A DNA stretch of 64,000 bases from the NCBI GenBank assembly GCA_008973525.1, contig WACJ01000528.1, positions 1,116,001-1,180,000 of the forward strand, read 5' to 3'. The notes beneath the pieces were generated by a model. It saw only the letters and a program-made list of their open reading frames with translations. It did no database searches and was not told where the DNA came from. The translations under genes and the position numbers were made by a program. This document shows positions 36,097 through 48,700 of this stretch, piece after piece (positions within the stretch are counted from its first letter, which is position 1; every line of letters starts with the position of its first letter). The stretch comes from Stenopsyche tienmushanensis (lineage: Eukaryota; Arthropoda; Insecta; Trichoptera; Stenopsychidae).

Positions 36097-39000
36097 ATGG
36101 CTAGCAACTATTCAAGCCCAGGAAATCGAATTGTTCCTGTAGGAGAAAAGCTATCTAAGTATGTTTTATCAATTTTATAAACTGTATTTTAAACGTATTC
36201 CATTTTAATACGATCAGTAAATGAATTATACAAATCTTCATTTGTTTTAAATCCATAGCAATATAAAAATAGCACTGAAGAATGAAGTGAAACAACTATC
36301 CGATGAAGTTCCTGGATTTAAACCAGGTTTGGCAATTGTACAAGTTGGAAATCGAGAAGACTCTAATGTGTATATTCGTAAGAAAATTAAAATGGCCACA
36401 GAAATTGGAATCAACGCTACGCATGTGGAATTACCTACAACCATCACAGAAACAGAAGTAAGTTCAAACGCGTTCATTTTCGCTGATGGAAAATGCTGAA
36501 CAAATATTAATAACATAACAAAGTTCATTATAATAAAATTACTCCACTTTTTTGAATATATTTGTAGTTATTCAAACTCTTTCGTTTTAAAGACAGACTT
36601 AAAATATCGTTACGATTGTTTAATAACTAATATGGCACTAAGAATAGGGCTCAAATATTTCACATTATATTTTTCGAAAATTTGCACATTTTTAGCTGCT
36701 GCATAAAATAAATATGCTGAACAATGATCCGAGTATTCACGGAATCATTGTACAGATGCCGTTGCAATCCGTGAACACAATCGATTCAAATCTAATCACC
36801 TGATGCTGTTTCACCGGATAAAGATGTTGATGGGTGAATTATTTTGATGTAATGTATATTTGTATTTTTTTGGCAAGCACAATAATTAATTTATAATTCC
36901 AGTCTCCATACTATAAACGAGGGTCGTGTTGCCATTGGGGATAAAACGGGCATCGTACCTTGCACGCCTAACGGATGCTTACAGCTCATCAAAGAAAGCG
37001 GCGTTGATATTGTGGGCAGCAAATCTGTTGTAATCGGCAGGAGTAAAATTGTTGGAACGCCAATGGCTGAGCTTTTAAAATGGGAACATTCCACTGTTAC
37101 AGTTTGCCATTCAAAAACAAAGAACATAGAGCAAGAGGTAAATTTACAAACATAAAAGTATTTAAATTCGAAAGAAAATATATTTATACAATGTATATAT
37201 TTTTTTAAATAGGCCAGAAACGCCGATATTCTTGTCGTCGCCATAGGTCAACAGGAGATGGTGAAAGCATCATGGGTCAAACCAGGGGCCGTTGTCATCG
37301 ACTGTGGTATCAATAGTGTGCCTGGTAAATGTTTTTGATAATGAGTTGTTTATTTATGTTTTAAATAATTTTTTTATGATCTAAATGTCTATTTATATAG
37401 ATAGATGACCTCTTTAAGTAAGCAAAGTCAGGCATCCTTTCTTCCTGTCCTGCAGATTCGGCACGCAGGATATTGTCATCCACTTTAACCTTTCTCTCAT
37501 TTCGAACCTTTTTTTCCAAACTAAAATTTTCACTTTTAAATTTTTTAAACCATCTCTGGCATTGACAAACAGTTAGAGATTATCCCAATATATCACAAAT
37601 ATTTTTAGTTAAAGTTGTTGCATTAATTTTTTGAAGATATTCATACAGTATGCAATTTCGCGTGAATGCCGAGATGCTTACGTTCAAGTATTTAAAAAAT
37701 ACCCATGGAACATTTTTAACTAACACTATATTCATGTTAATAAATTAACTGTATTAGTCATTTGAGGGATGAATAAATCATTTGAGGGAAAATACTTAAC
37801 AGGTTTCCTAGGTGACGATCGCTACAATAAGACCTTGACAATCACAGTAAAATATTATTGCATTCTTTTAACTTTGAAACCAATATTTCTGTACCTATTT
37901 TTTTTTAAATAATAATCGTTTTAGTAAAAAGAAGACTTCAAAATATTAGTGTAAATTATTTGTATTCTATTGAGACGTTTCATATCCAATAACTCTAAAC
38001 TATAGATATAATTCTAATGCAAATATTTTCAATATCTGACGCAATATAAACTAGGCCAAATTCTCATATTCTATGTGATGGCAAAGGTTAAAGATAAAGA
38101 AGTATCTTAAACACTAATACAATAATTTTAGATTCTTCAAAGAAAACTGGTAGACGCATCGTGGGCGATGTTGATTACAATGCTGTTAAAAACATTGCAA
38201 AATTTGTAACACCTGTTCCTGGCGGAGTTGGACCAATGACGGTAATCATGCTTATGTTGAATACCGTAAAAGCAGCAAAAGCAACAATAAAAAATATTAA
38301 GAAGAGCACATGGAACTTACGAGCATTACCTTTGAACATAAAAAGCCCCGTTCCAAGGTATTTTAAAAAAAAAATTACATGAATGATAGATGTTTAAGCT
38401 CAATTATTAATAACAATATAATATTTTAGTGATATAGAAGTGTCACGGTCTCAAATTCCAAAAGATATATCTGAACTGGCTGAAGAAATTGGTTTATTAC
38501 ATCAAGAAATATCCTTGTATGGTAAAAAAAAGGCCAAAATAGCATTGGATGTTATTGAAAGACTTAAAATTCAAAAAGATGGAAAATACATAGTCGTCGC
38601 TGGGTATTTAATTTTTTCATTGTTATAATTTTATCCGTGCCGAATTCTCACAAACTAAAAAATATTTTAGAATAACACCCACACCATTGGGTGAGGGTAA
38701 AAGCACCACTTTAATTGGTTTAGTGCAAGCCCTCTCAGCTCATAAAGGAAAAAATTCAATTGCTTGCATTCGACAACCGTCACAAGGACCAACATTCGGC
38801 GTTAAGGGTGGAGCCGCTGGCGGCGGATACTCACAGGTCAAATTTATTTTCATAATAACGAACGTCATATGGATGCATAATCGAAATGAATAATCAACTA
38901 TTTTTTATTTTTATCAATAGATTATCCCAATGGAAGATCTCAATCTTCATTTAACTGGTGACATTCACGCCGTTACCGCAGCAAACAATTTATTAGCTGC

Positions 39001-42000
39001 TCAGATCGACGCTAGAATTTTCCACGAACTTACACAAAAAGACAAAGCACTCTATGATAGATTGGTACCGAAATTAAATGGAAAACGAACATTTTCAAAT
39101 ATTCAACTTCGGCGACTGCAGCGTTTGGGTATAACCAAAACAGATCCCGATTCGTTGACTACAGAAGAGATTTCTGCCTTTTCTAGACTAAATATAGATC
39201 CCAACAATATATTATGGACTAGAGGTATTTTTTCCTGATGCATAATTAAATATGGATGTTTACAAACTAATAAGTATAGTAAGTTAATTTTATTATTAAA
39301 TTTCAGTAATGGACTTGAACGACAGATTCTTGAGAAAAATCACAATTGGACAGGCTTCAACAGAAAAGGGATTTACGCGAGAAACATCATTTGCTATATC
39401 CGTTGCGAGTGAAATTATGGCTATTTTGGCTCTCGCAAATAACTTGGAAGATATGAAACGAAGATTAGCTGCTATGGTTGTAGCATTTGATAAAAATGGA
39501 GGTCCCGTAACGGCAGATGATTTGGTGAGTATTAGAACGTTTAATAAAACTATTTTTATATTATATTGTTTAAAATGAATAAATCATTTAGGGAGCAACG
39601 GGAGCTATGATGGTACTTTTAAAAGATGCCATAGAACCAACTTTAATGCAAACTTTGGAGGGCACGCCAATCTTGGTACACGCAGGTCCTTTTGCCAATA
39701 TTGCCCATGGATGTTCTTCAATTTTAGCTGATAAAATTGCATTAAAACTGGTCAAGGAAGATGGTTATGTAGCTACTGAAGCTGGATTTGGATCTGATAT
39801 AGGTGATTAATGTGTTCATATATATTTGATTTAGTAAAAGTCATATCTATATGTTTGTTGATAACATATTCAAAACCATGTAAACCTAGCTGTAACGTGT
39901 GTACTACTTTTCAAACGGACGGCCTTCCATGTCTGATTACTGTTGGTCTGTAGAAGTCCACAGAGGAGGGAAACGGGAGTAAATAATACACGACTATTGA
40001 CTCCAAGTCCAGAGCCGTAATGATAGCCGTAGTGACGAAGTGTCCATAGCAAGTGTCCAACTTGTCGCCCCCTCCTTCTGAAAATTCATATTTTTTTAAA
40101 ATAAAGTTGAATAATACTATTATAAATGCAATATATTAAATATTACTTAAGGTACAAAACCTGAATTTAATATCCATGTCCCCGAGGACTTGCGCTTTAA
40201 GTGCAGGGGAGAAACTAGCTAACATAGCAGCATAAATTAATTATTAAAGATAGATACATATATATATGGGTGGGAGAATAGCCACCTATGTAAATTAGCA
40301 TCTGAAGAGGCTCCGTGGTCGTACATACGTATGGTTACGTATTTATTCCCAAAAATGCCGCAAAAAGCCCTAAAATAGAAAGGAGTGGCCAACCGGTCCA
40401 TTTTTCTGACCGCTGTCATGACAAATGAACGCCTCGCGGTCGGACGCAATACCTGAACATAATGGTCAAGTAAAATAAAAACTATGTGCTCGACTGGTAT
40501 TCTGCGTTTTGCGCCCCAAGCCCAGTTGCGTCCGTGGCGGGCGCCTGCTTTGCCACCCCCTTGTCCAAATATTTATTATTCCTTCAGGATAAAGATCACA
40601 GTAATGGGATCGAAGAACCCGGCAGAAAGATCAGATCTTCTATCAAAAAAGACATAAGATTCAGCTTAAAATTGACTCACTGTGGCTTTTTGCACTTCTT
40701 TTTTAACTGACCTATCTCAATATTTTCCTAATTGTTCTTGAAACATAATATTCGTTCCAATATTGCGTTTATCGTCTTCAGGAATATTTTTTCCGGCTTT
40801 TACCTGGCACTTGTGTCATAGTTTCTTGAAGATCTATTGTCCATTATGTTTTGAGACCAGACGTTTGTTTTGGTAATTAAGTCATGAGTATCACCTTGAT
40901 TGGCACTTATTTAATGCCTCGTGTACTGTACTGGAGTATCATTTACCTATGCAAAATCTGCCCCTTGAGAAGTAAATCAGAAAACTATTAGATTTACACG
41001 ACAATCTCGTCCTTCTAATTTTGCCGCTAGACCGCTTGCACATTTCCTATAATTTACCACCAGAGTTTTATTCTAAATATCGTTTGAACACTATATAAAC
41101 ATCTAAAATGTATTTATTTACAGGAATGGAAAAATTTTTCAACATAAAATGTCGATCAAGCGGAAACATCCCAAATTGTGCGGTAGTGGTTTGCACAATA
41201 AGAGCTTTGAAAATGCACGGAGGCGGTCCTGCAGTTACATCTGGCAGTCCTTTACATCCAGAATATTCAAGCCAAAATCTTGATCTTCTAGCTAAAGGAC
41301 TGTGTAACTTACAAAAACATATTGAAAACGGAATAATGTATCAAATACCCGTGGTCGTCGCCATTAATAAACACAAGTGGGTATTAATTACGCCTAATTT
41401 TTTCAAATATGCAACAAGAATGTCTAGATGTTTTTATAATTTTAATTTAGGAATGACACAGACGATGAAATTGAAATGGTGAAATCATTTTCCATGGCAA
41501 ATGGAGCTTATCAGGCAGTTTTGTGTGATCATTGGAGCAAAGGCGGCTTGGGAGCTACCGAATTAGCCGACGCCGTCATAGATGCTTGCAATTCTAACGC
41601 GAATTTCAAATTCCTCTACAATTTAGATATGTCAATCGATGAAAAAATCAAGTGTATTGCAAAAAAAATGTATGGCGCAGGAGATGTAAAATACGCTGAT
41701 GACGTTTTAAAGAAAATCGAAAAGTATAATAAACAGGTACGTTATTATACAATAGACTATAAAAAAGATCAATTAAATGTTCTTTTTAATTCGTACGTTT
41801 TAATTATCAGGGTTACAATCGATTGCCGATATGCATGGCCAAAACATCAATGTCGCTCACTGGTGAAGCTGGCATTAAAGGAGCCCCCAAGGATTTCACT
41901 CTTTTTATCAACGATATACTTGTGTATACCGGAGCCGGTTTTATAGTCCCTCTTATTGGGGATATATCAAAAATGCCAGGATTACCAACTAGGCCGAGTA

Positions 42001-42053
42001 TATATGACATAGATTACAATACGGACACAAAACAGATCGAAGGGTTGTATTAG
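36097..42053 (+). CDS. MTHFD1: C-1-tetrahydrofolate synthase, trifunctional
   Basis: Cytosolic trifunctional folate enzyme: methylene-THF dehydrogenase, methenyl-THF cyclohydrolase and formyl-THF synthetase (Drosophila pug). Exons: 36097-36158, 36259-36457, 36696-36833, 36903-37137, 37213-37324, 38132-38357, 38430-38603, 38671-38836, 38921-39224, 39307-39524, 39592-39802, 41124-41376, 41451-41736, 41811-42053. If one base is skipped the length is 941 residues (human 935). Visible: the N-terminal Y-x-x-x-K catalytic pair in VYIRKK, the dehydrogenase signatures VGRSKIVG and [10 protein letters not shown], a synthetase P-loop TPLGEGKST (about residue 386), [10 protein letters not shown], and the C-terminal PGLPTRP. 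There is no targeting peptide. Oddity: a T at 36801 creates an in-frame TGA after 122 codons in exon 3 (LIT-stop); the +1 frame reads on as [11 protein letters not shown]. Introns 5 and 11 contain transposons. AATAAA lies at 42316. Confidence 0.93.
37420..37690 (-). pseudogene. Mariner-family transposase N-terminal relic
   Basis: The minus strand read with frame changes gives an NICDIYWDNL-like stretch followed by [16 protein letters not shown] and [11 protein letters not shown]. This is the N-terminal HTH and linker of SETMAR-type mariner transposases. It is in MTHFD1 intron 5, antisense to the gene. No terminal repeats were found. Confidence 0.7.
40010..40575 (+). mobile_element. Repeat family A (hAT-like), copy 3
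   Basis: It starts at AGAGCCGTAATGATAG and ends at GCCACCCCCTTGT. Homologous blocks to 26735-27445 run throughout (GACAAATGAACGCCTCGCGG and TCTGCGTTTTGCGCCCCAAG). The minus-strand frame 40237-40449 and the plus-strand frame 40486-40710 are by-products. It lies in MTHFD1 intron 11. Confidence 0.65.
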
Positions 42054-43120
42054 TGTAGATTAAATCTAAAAATGTGCAAATGAAATCTACATGCGGTTAT
42101 TTATTCTAAGAGATAGAATATCATATGAATATGAACAATATACACTTCATGTTATTAATCAATGGTTTCTTTTTTAAGTTTTACTTAATTTTTATGAATG
42201 AAAAATATGTTAAGTTGGTTTAATTTAAGCTTTTCAGAGTATCACGATAATACTATATATAGTGGTATCAAATATTATATAACTATGTTTGTGAAACTGA
42301 TAATTATATTTGTTTAATAAATAGATTTATATACAATTTCGTAATTTTAGCCTTAACCCTTTGGGCTCCAAGATTTTTGGTGATAAACCCATACATACTA
42401 TATAAAGTTTCGAAGGAAGAAAAACATGAAAAACCAATGACACATTATAAGTTTGTGAAATTATTGGTCGATCAATTAGTAGGAGATTTTCAGCAAAGAG
42501 GATCTCGAAGCTGCTCTTCAACTGTTCTTACAGAAGACCGACTTATAGATAAATTACATGTGCTACGTTCCGGGACTAAGAAAGACTGTGCAGTATGTAC
42601 TCCAGAAAGCCCTCTCCAGTAGTCAAAAAGGTCGTCTAGAGTAGTTTTCCACTGTCTCCTAAAGAAAACTACTCAGTCTTTACAAATTTCCCACACTCCC
42701 TATCGAGACAGTCGCAAAAGCGCCCTTCGAAATGTTCATTCAGGAGACCCGCTGGGTGAGCGCTCTAAATGAAACACGGACGTTATGCTACCTTCAATAT
42801 CGAACGAATGAGGAGGTGAATGTATGATACAGACGAGATGAATGTAACCCCTTCCTATAAATGGATATTGAAGAGGTCCATAGTTCTGCAGTGGACTGTT
42901 TGTGGTTGCACTATGATGATGATGATATGATAGGTATTTTTATGAATATTTATATTTTAAGCATCTATAATAAAATATTCTCTGCAAAAAAAATGGATTT
43001 AAAATGAAAGACATATATTTTAAATATATTATTGTACTACTTAAACAAAACATACATTAAATGCATTCATAATTTGAATTCCGCATAAACGATTTTGTAA
43101 TAATTACTTTGGTATCGCAT
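42054..43120. other. Convergent spacer MTHFD1 / METTL15
   Basis: It contains the MTHFD1 3' UTR (AATAAA at 42316), the frame 42377-42622 without recognised motif, a repeat tail at 42770-42925, and the METTL15 3' UTR on the minus strand. Both genes end here. Confidence 0.5.
42770..42925 (+). repeat. RTE/SINE-like 3'-tail fragment, copy 2
   Basis: Inverted relative to 29195-29330. It runs GAGGAGGTGAATGTATGATA, then GGATATTGAAGAGGTCCATA, then the GTTGCACTATGATGATGATG tail. The (GAT)n end lies at the right edge. It sits in the spacer downstream of MTHFD1. Confidence 0.6.
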
Positions 43121-44185
43121 TTATTTAACTTTTACAGCTGCTCTGAGTTTAGCAGATCGACTTCTAGGATTGCTTTCAACTTCTTTCGTGGACGGAATCA
43201 CTACGTGCTTTGTAAGTGATTTCCAACAAGTGTCCATTACATTTTCTATACTTTCTTTGTCGTGAAATAGAGTAGGATTAGAATATTTGAGTGGGACCGG
43301 ATTAGCAACATCGCAAATAAGATTACCACTTAAATGTCTCTTTATTATGGTGTCTTCGAGAGAATGAAAAGAGATTGTAATTAATCTTCCGCCGATTTTT
43401 AATAGGCTTTTTGCAACGTGCATTCCATGATTAATTTCGTTTAATTCATCATTAACAAATATTCGTAAGGCCTGAAAAACTTTAGTAGCACAATGTGCTT
43501 TTCTATCTAACTTATCGAATCTTATTTCACCATCGCATATTGAACTAATCAAGTCTGCTAACTCTGTAGTTGTTTCGAGCTTTCTGAACAAGTATCTTGA
43601 TTCAACGATACCCCTAGCAATTTTTTTATATTGCTTTTCTTCTCCGTAAACTCTAAATATCCTCGCTAAATCTTCTTCGGGAGCTCTTTCTAAAATATCC
43701 ATTGCTGTCAATTGATCTGGATATCTATTTCCATCCATCCTCATATCTAGGGGACCTTCTTTGCTTATAGAAAATCCTCGATCTGCAGTATCAAACTGCA
43801 TTGATGAACATCCAAAATCAAATAAAACACCATCCATAGAATTTTGTTTTAATCCGACTGAATGCATTAATTTCGGCAGTTCGGAAAATTTTCCCAGCAA
43901 GGGTATAATTCTAGTCGGATATTTAACAGCTAAAGAACAGGCTTTCTCATATCCAACAGGATCTCTATCTAACGCAACTATAATCAAATCTTTATTTTTT
44001 TCCAATAGAGCCAGAGAGTGACCCCCAGCCCCAAAGGTCATATCGATTATAGTATGCGTACTCTCTGGATTCATGTATTTAAGCACTTCATCGACCATAA
44101 CAGGGTTATGATCTCTATATTCTAAAGCCTGCGCTAATTTAAAATATGATCTTTGCAATCTGAATAAATAGCGTAAAGAATTCAT
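43121..44185 (-). CDS. METTL15: Mitochondrial 12S rRNA N4-cytidine methyltransferase (RsmH family)
   Basis: RsmH/MraW family enzyme. The animal orthologue METTL15 makes N4-methylcytidine in mitochondrial 12S rRNA, needed for small-subunit maturation. One uninterrupted exon encodes 354 residues. The N-terminus MNSLRYLFRLQRSYFK is basic and non-acidic, fitting a mitochondrial presequence. It is followed by HNPVMVDEVL, the SAM-binding glycine loop DMTFGAGGHS, ALDRDP, LFDFGCSSMQFD, RGFSISKEGPLDMRMDG and late RsmH blocks (VFQALRIFVNDEL, and ISFHSLEDTIIKRH). The ATG at 44185 was chosen; the open frame extends upstream to a GTG at 44212 but without another ATG. It starts 23 nt after the UQCC2 stop on the same strand, in another frame, with no room for a separate promoter between them. 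Confidence 0.93.
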   Translation of the reverse strand: MNSLRYLFRLQRSYFKLAQALEYRDHNPVMVDEVLKYMNPESTHTIIDMTFGAGGHSLALLEKNKDLIIVALDRDPVGYEKACSLAVKYPTRIIPLLGKFSELPKLMHSVGLKQNSMDGVLFDFGCSSMQFDTADRGFSISKEGPLDMRMDGNRYPDQLTAMDILERAPEEDLARIFRVYGEEKQYKKIARGIVESRYLFRKLETTTELADLISSICDGEIRFDKLDRKAHCATKVFQALRIFVNDELNEINHGMHVAKSLLKIGGRLITISFHSLEDTIIKRHLSGNLICDVANPVPLKYSNPTLFHDKESIENVMDTCWKSLTKHVVIPSTKEVESNPRSRSAKLRAAVKVK

Positions 44186-44208
44186 TGTTATTTCTAATTG
44201 ATATTTTA

Positions 44209-45003
44209 TCACTTTCCTTTAACTTTGTCCTTTAGCTTTGTCAGCATGCTACGATTTTCTTTTTGAAAATAGTCTAACGTTTCGTTTTTTAAAAGCTCTT
44301 TACATTCGTCGAAAGATAAACCGGTAGCAGATGAAGTGTTAGTTCGTTTGTATGAATTAGCGTGATAGCCGTCACTCAATCTTTTAAGAGACGCACATTT
44401 GAGATCACATAATTCAAGATCGCCTCTGAATCCTACCCCTGTGTTGAATGCAGCTTTTACGCAGGTTCTTATATGCTCACCAATATCTCTAAAAAAAACA
44501 TTTTATTTTATTAAAGCATTATTTGTAAAGCAACTGAAACCTAGTAAATAAATAGATAACGTCTTAAGTTCAAGGAAAAACGATTTAAAAGTACTTTGAC
44601 CTTGAATATGTGGAAAATGATATTCAATTTAGAGATTCCTACCTGATATCTAGTAGAATTAAACTTGTTAATCATATTATGACCAATCAGAATATTTCTG
44701 AAAGAGACTTTAATTTATTGTTTACAAAAATTGAACCAGATTAACCTCGAGGATCTCATTAAAAATTCAATGTAATTTCAATATACTTCATACTTTTATG
44801 TATGTAAAGTATAAATAAACAGATAAATTTAACTACACATTTTTACTGAACTTCAACTTACTGAGATTATAGATAAGACGATCCATTATTTCTATATTCA
44901 TTCATTAAATTTAAAAAAAGACATATTCTAACCTCCCTTTTTTTGTAGGATCAATCGGCCACTTTTCTAATATTTTCAAAATGTTTTTATATTGAGTGCC
45001 CAT
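44209..45003 (-). CDS. UQCC2: Complex III assembly factor UQCC2
   Basis: Small mitochondrial matrix/nucleoid protein that, with UQCC1, supports synthesis and assembly of cytochrome b in complex III. Two exons, 45003-44933 and 44488-44209, encode 116 residues (human 126). The N-terminus reads MGTQYKNILKILEKWPIDPT and then KKGRDIGEHIRTCV. This matches the family pattern: a short helix, then W-P-x-D-x-T-K-x-G-R-D-x-G. Farther on are LKRLSDGYHANSYKR and the GLSFDECKELL block typical of the C-terminal half. The gene is too short to stand out in single-frame scans because of the intron. It diverges from the ZNF106-like gene and is followed at once by METTL15. Confidence 0.85.
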
Positions 45004-45759
45004 ACTATACTCCCATTTTCTATGCCTCTAGTTTGATTTTATCAAATAAGTAATCTAAGTTATTAGATAATAACTTCACAACTATTCAAATCGGAAGCTA
45101 TTTGAGGTTAGGATTTTTGGTCACAAACTATCCAATTTGATTCCATGACAGATGAACACAATTGCACAAAATACAAATGTCAAATGTAAAATATTACATG
45201 AAATAATATTAATATTTTATCAAGGTGATCATTCCAATATATAAATATAATAATATCAATATGAATAACAAGATCTGTTACTCAAATATTCATATTTGCA
45301 GCAATATATAAATGACATTAATGGTTTATAATTCGCATTTTAGTATCAGCATCATATGCAACGGGTTAATATATATTTTTTTTAAATTTTCGGACAAAAA
45401 TATTTTAATTGTTATCTTTAAAATTATATAATAAGATTGTACCAATTTAATATTTAAAATATATTCTTCTTCTTTTTCTATCGTCAACAACAAACGATTG
45501 TCTATGACGTCAATAGGTCTAGGCGGGCTCTTGTGTGGTTATATTTTTCCAAACATTATTATGGAGCTAACGATATTTAGTTTTATAGACGTTATTTCAC
45601 CATAAATCTTAGCAATACTTTGTAATTATTTATTGAATATTCTCAAATGTGATTTTAAGAAACGAAGGTGATATTTTGTAATGATTTGTAGTTTGTTTTA
45701 AAATAGTGCAATTTTCTTTATATTCAATAAAGATTTCCAGTGACACTTAATCGCAAAAG
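45004..45759. promoter_or_regulatory. Divergent spacer UQCC2 / ZNF106-like gene
   Basis: This 756-bp AT-rich spacer lies between two opposed start codons and should hold both promoters. A perfect palindromic cAMP-response-type octamer TGACGTCA lies at 45505-45512, about 250 bp upstream of the ZNF106-like ATG. No TATA box with convincing spacing was identified. Confidence 0.45.
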
Positions 45760-48700
45760 ATGGAGCCTCGGCATCGAAAGCGAACGCGGGGCCCCAAGCC
45801 AGTGTGGCCCGTTAATTATGATCGAGTATATTATTATGAAGATTTTGGAATTAGGTTATATTTTTACATTCCTGCAATGTTTTTATTATATCTGATGAAT
45901 TATTATTGTCTGGCTGTTCTTAATAGTCGTTAATTCAGATAATAAGAATGTGTATTGTGTATTTTCAGACCGAACAATAGATATCGATGGCAAGAAAATG
46001 ATTCTTCACAGTATGAAACGCAACCCCCCGGATGGCAACGACCCAACAGATCCCATGGCCCAAACATACCTAATAACGCTATGTATCGAATGAATGGAAA
46101 TCCAAGTTATACCAAAAATGTTCAATTTGAAAATCTGTCTTGGAAACCTAATTTTCAAAGAATGCCTCGACCGTCTGTCTTGCGACCACAAGGAAGTGGA
46201 TATAAATCGAGATATCCGGCTCCTATTTATCCTGAGCCTATTCAAATCAAACCTATGCTGAATGACGTTGTTCTGAAGGAAATTGAAACGATGTCATCTG
46301 ATGTTAAATTAACGAATAAACCTTTGTCTAGCAATGATCAAACGAGCTTTAAGTCAATGGATAAATCTTTACATGATACTATTGATACTGTTAAACGAAA
46401 ATTAAGAGAACGAAAGCAAAGTGATGCACATGAAAATGAAAGTGTATTTGTAATGGATTCACTCGATAAAATTTCTTTACCTATTAAAATATCCGAGAAG
46501 AAAAGAATTGAACACAGTAAAATGTCCCCAAAATCTATTGCCATGAAAAAAAGCGATAAAAAAGACGATGCCAATAATAAAAATAAAGGATTAAATCTGT
46601 TAGAATCTTCTAAATTAAATACCAGTAAAAAGTCACAAGTCTTACAACGAAAGATAATACAACAATTATTTAGATTAAATAATAACAATCTCCGACAAGT
46701 TCTAAGTCATCCGGAATCATCGACTAAATTCAATTTCGCTCTCACGAGTTTAATCAAAGATACCAGAAATAAACTGAGTAAAGAATTGCGTAATGTCGCA
46801 GAAAAGTCATTAGAATACCACAACATATCAGCGGATACTGTACAAGGAGAGCAAATAGTTCAGGATGCTTTTTTAGGACATTTAGGAACAATGCTAGACC
46901 AGAATGCCTCAATTGAACTATTCAATATGGAACCTCAGCTCATAAAAGAGCTCAGCAAGGTTCTTCAAGAAAATCTCATGAGTTCCGATAACGAAGACGT
47001 ATCAGTCAGAAATCTCACTAACATAATGCACGAAAATATTTCTGAGCAATCTTCTATAGATAATAATACCGATGTTAAAATAGACTATACCGTAAGATCG
47101 ATGGACTCATTGTACAATGAAAAAAATGATGAATTTGTGTCAAATATATATCCAGGCGCTTCACAAATTATAGAACCAAAAGAAGAAAAACTGGACGATG
47201 TCTGTTATGATCAATACGATGATGAAGGATTTGATCATTGTCTTAATAACTATGAAAATCAAATACAAAACTATGAAAAGGATGCTACAAGAGATTGTAT
47301 GAAAAGTACTGGAATCGAAAAACTGCCCCGAGCTAATTTTATTCGTTTTGTGAAAATGTCTGAACTTCTCAAAAGTCCAAATTTAGATCAAGATGAATCT
47401 CAAATACAAAACGATAACGTCTCGTGCGATACATACAATGGTAATTATAATTGCACAAATGAGGTTTTACAAAACGTTTCGAAACCGTCTCTAATTGATT
47501 CTGCAAATTGTATCGATGATCATTTTAAAGACCCTAGAATTTCTCCAAATGTTCAAAGTGTCGCAGATAATTCGGACTTATTAAACGAAGATTTTACTAA
47601 CGACAACTTTGATACCAAAAAAAGTTCCCGTGATTATGCTTATTCTGATAAAATTCAATATAAAAAAATGGGTAATATAAACGAACCCAACTGCAGAAAA
47701 AACGGAATAAAACAATCTCTAAAATGCGCAAAAACGAATAGAAAACGCAAGTTAAAAAGAACAATCAAAAATGCAACTAATTTGGGCGATAGCAGTAATA
47801 ATACGAACGGTGATATCCGCAGTAGATCCCTTTTAAATTCAAATTCCAAACCTGGTAAAAAGCCTTTGAAGAAAAAAGAATCAAATAACGTTGAAAAATC
47901 GAGTCCAAACGGTCAAAAAATGATGGAAACTCAGCTTGAAAACACCGAGATAGAACAGAATCATAGCATTGTTCCCGACTTTGATGATACGAATTCTATA
48001 TGTGGAAAATGTGGAACGAAAAACGTCCGTATATGTCCGTTGACAAGATCTCAAGGGACGCAATATCATAATTTCGGAAAATCACATGCGTCTACTCAAG
48101 TAGACGACTCGTTGATATGTTCAATATCGAGGGGAACACAGTATGCTAAACAGCGTTTAAAAAAAGGGAGCGTTGAAACGTTTCACGATAGTTTTCCTGA
48201 AGAAACAATTCCAGTGACGACCGTAGAAATTAGTTGTCAAACAAATGATTCATTCGATCATGTTGAAAAGCAAAATACGTCTACCGATACAGTTTTGAAT
48301 ATTAAAGCATTGGACATTTCGAAAGATATTCAAGTCAGTAGTCAAAGCGAAATACTAGAAAAAATGAAACAAATCGACAATGATATTCAACTTATGGTGC
48401 AAGAAAAATTTAAACTCTACAAAATGCTCGAATCAAACCACGATATTGAAAATCTCGGAAACGAATACATTACGTCGAATTTAAAAACTTGCATTGAACC
48501 TACTATATTGTCAGTGGACTGCAAGGAGAGCAAGCATCCGGATACGGATAATAAAACAATTAGCAAACAACAGAAGATGCACCAGACACCTGAATCAAAT
48601 AACATTATGTTACACTCGAGAACAATGAGTAAAATTAGTGCAAACGATGACTTAATTGAGAGAGAAGATTTAAATACTGCTTTTATTAGTGAAATTGCCA

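Noticed and set aside
44186..44212. Upstream GTG extension of METTL15
   Set aside because: There is no ATG in the extension and it overlaps the UQCC2 stop. The ATG at 44185 gives a typical presequence.
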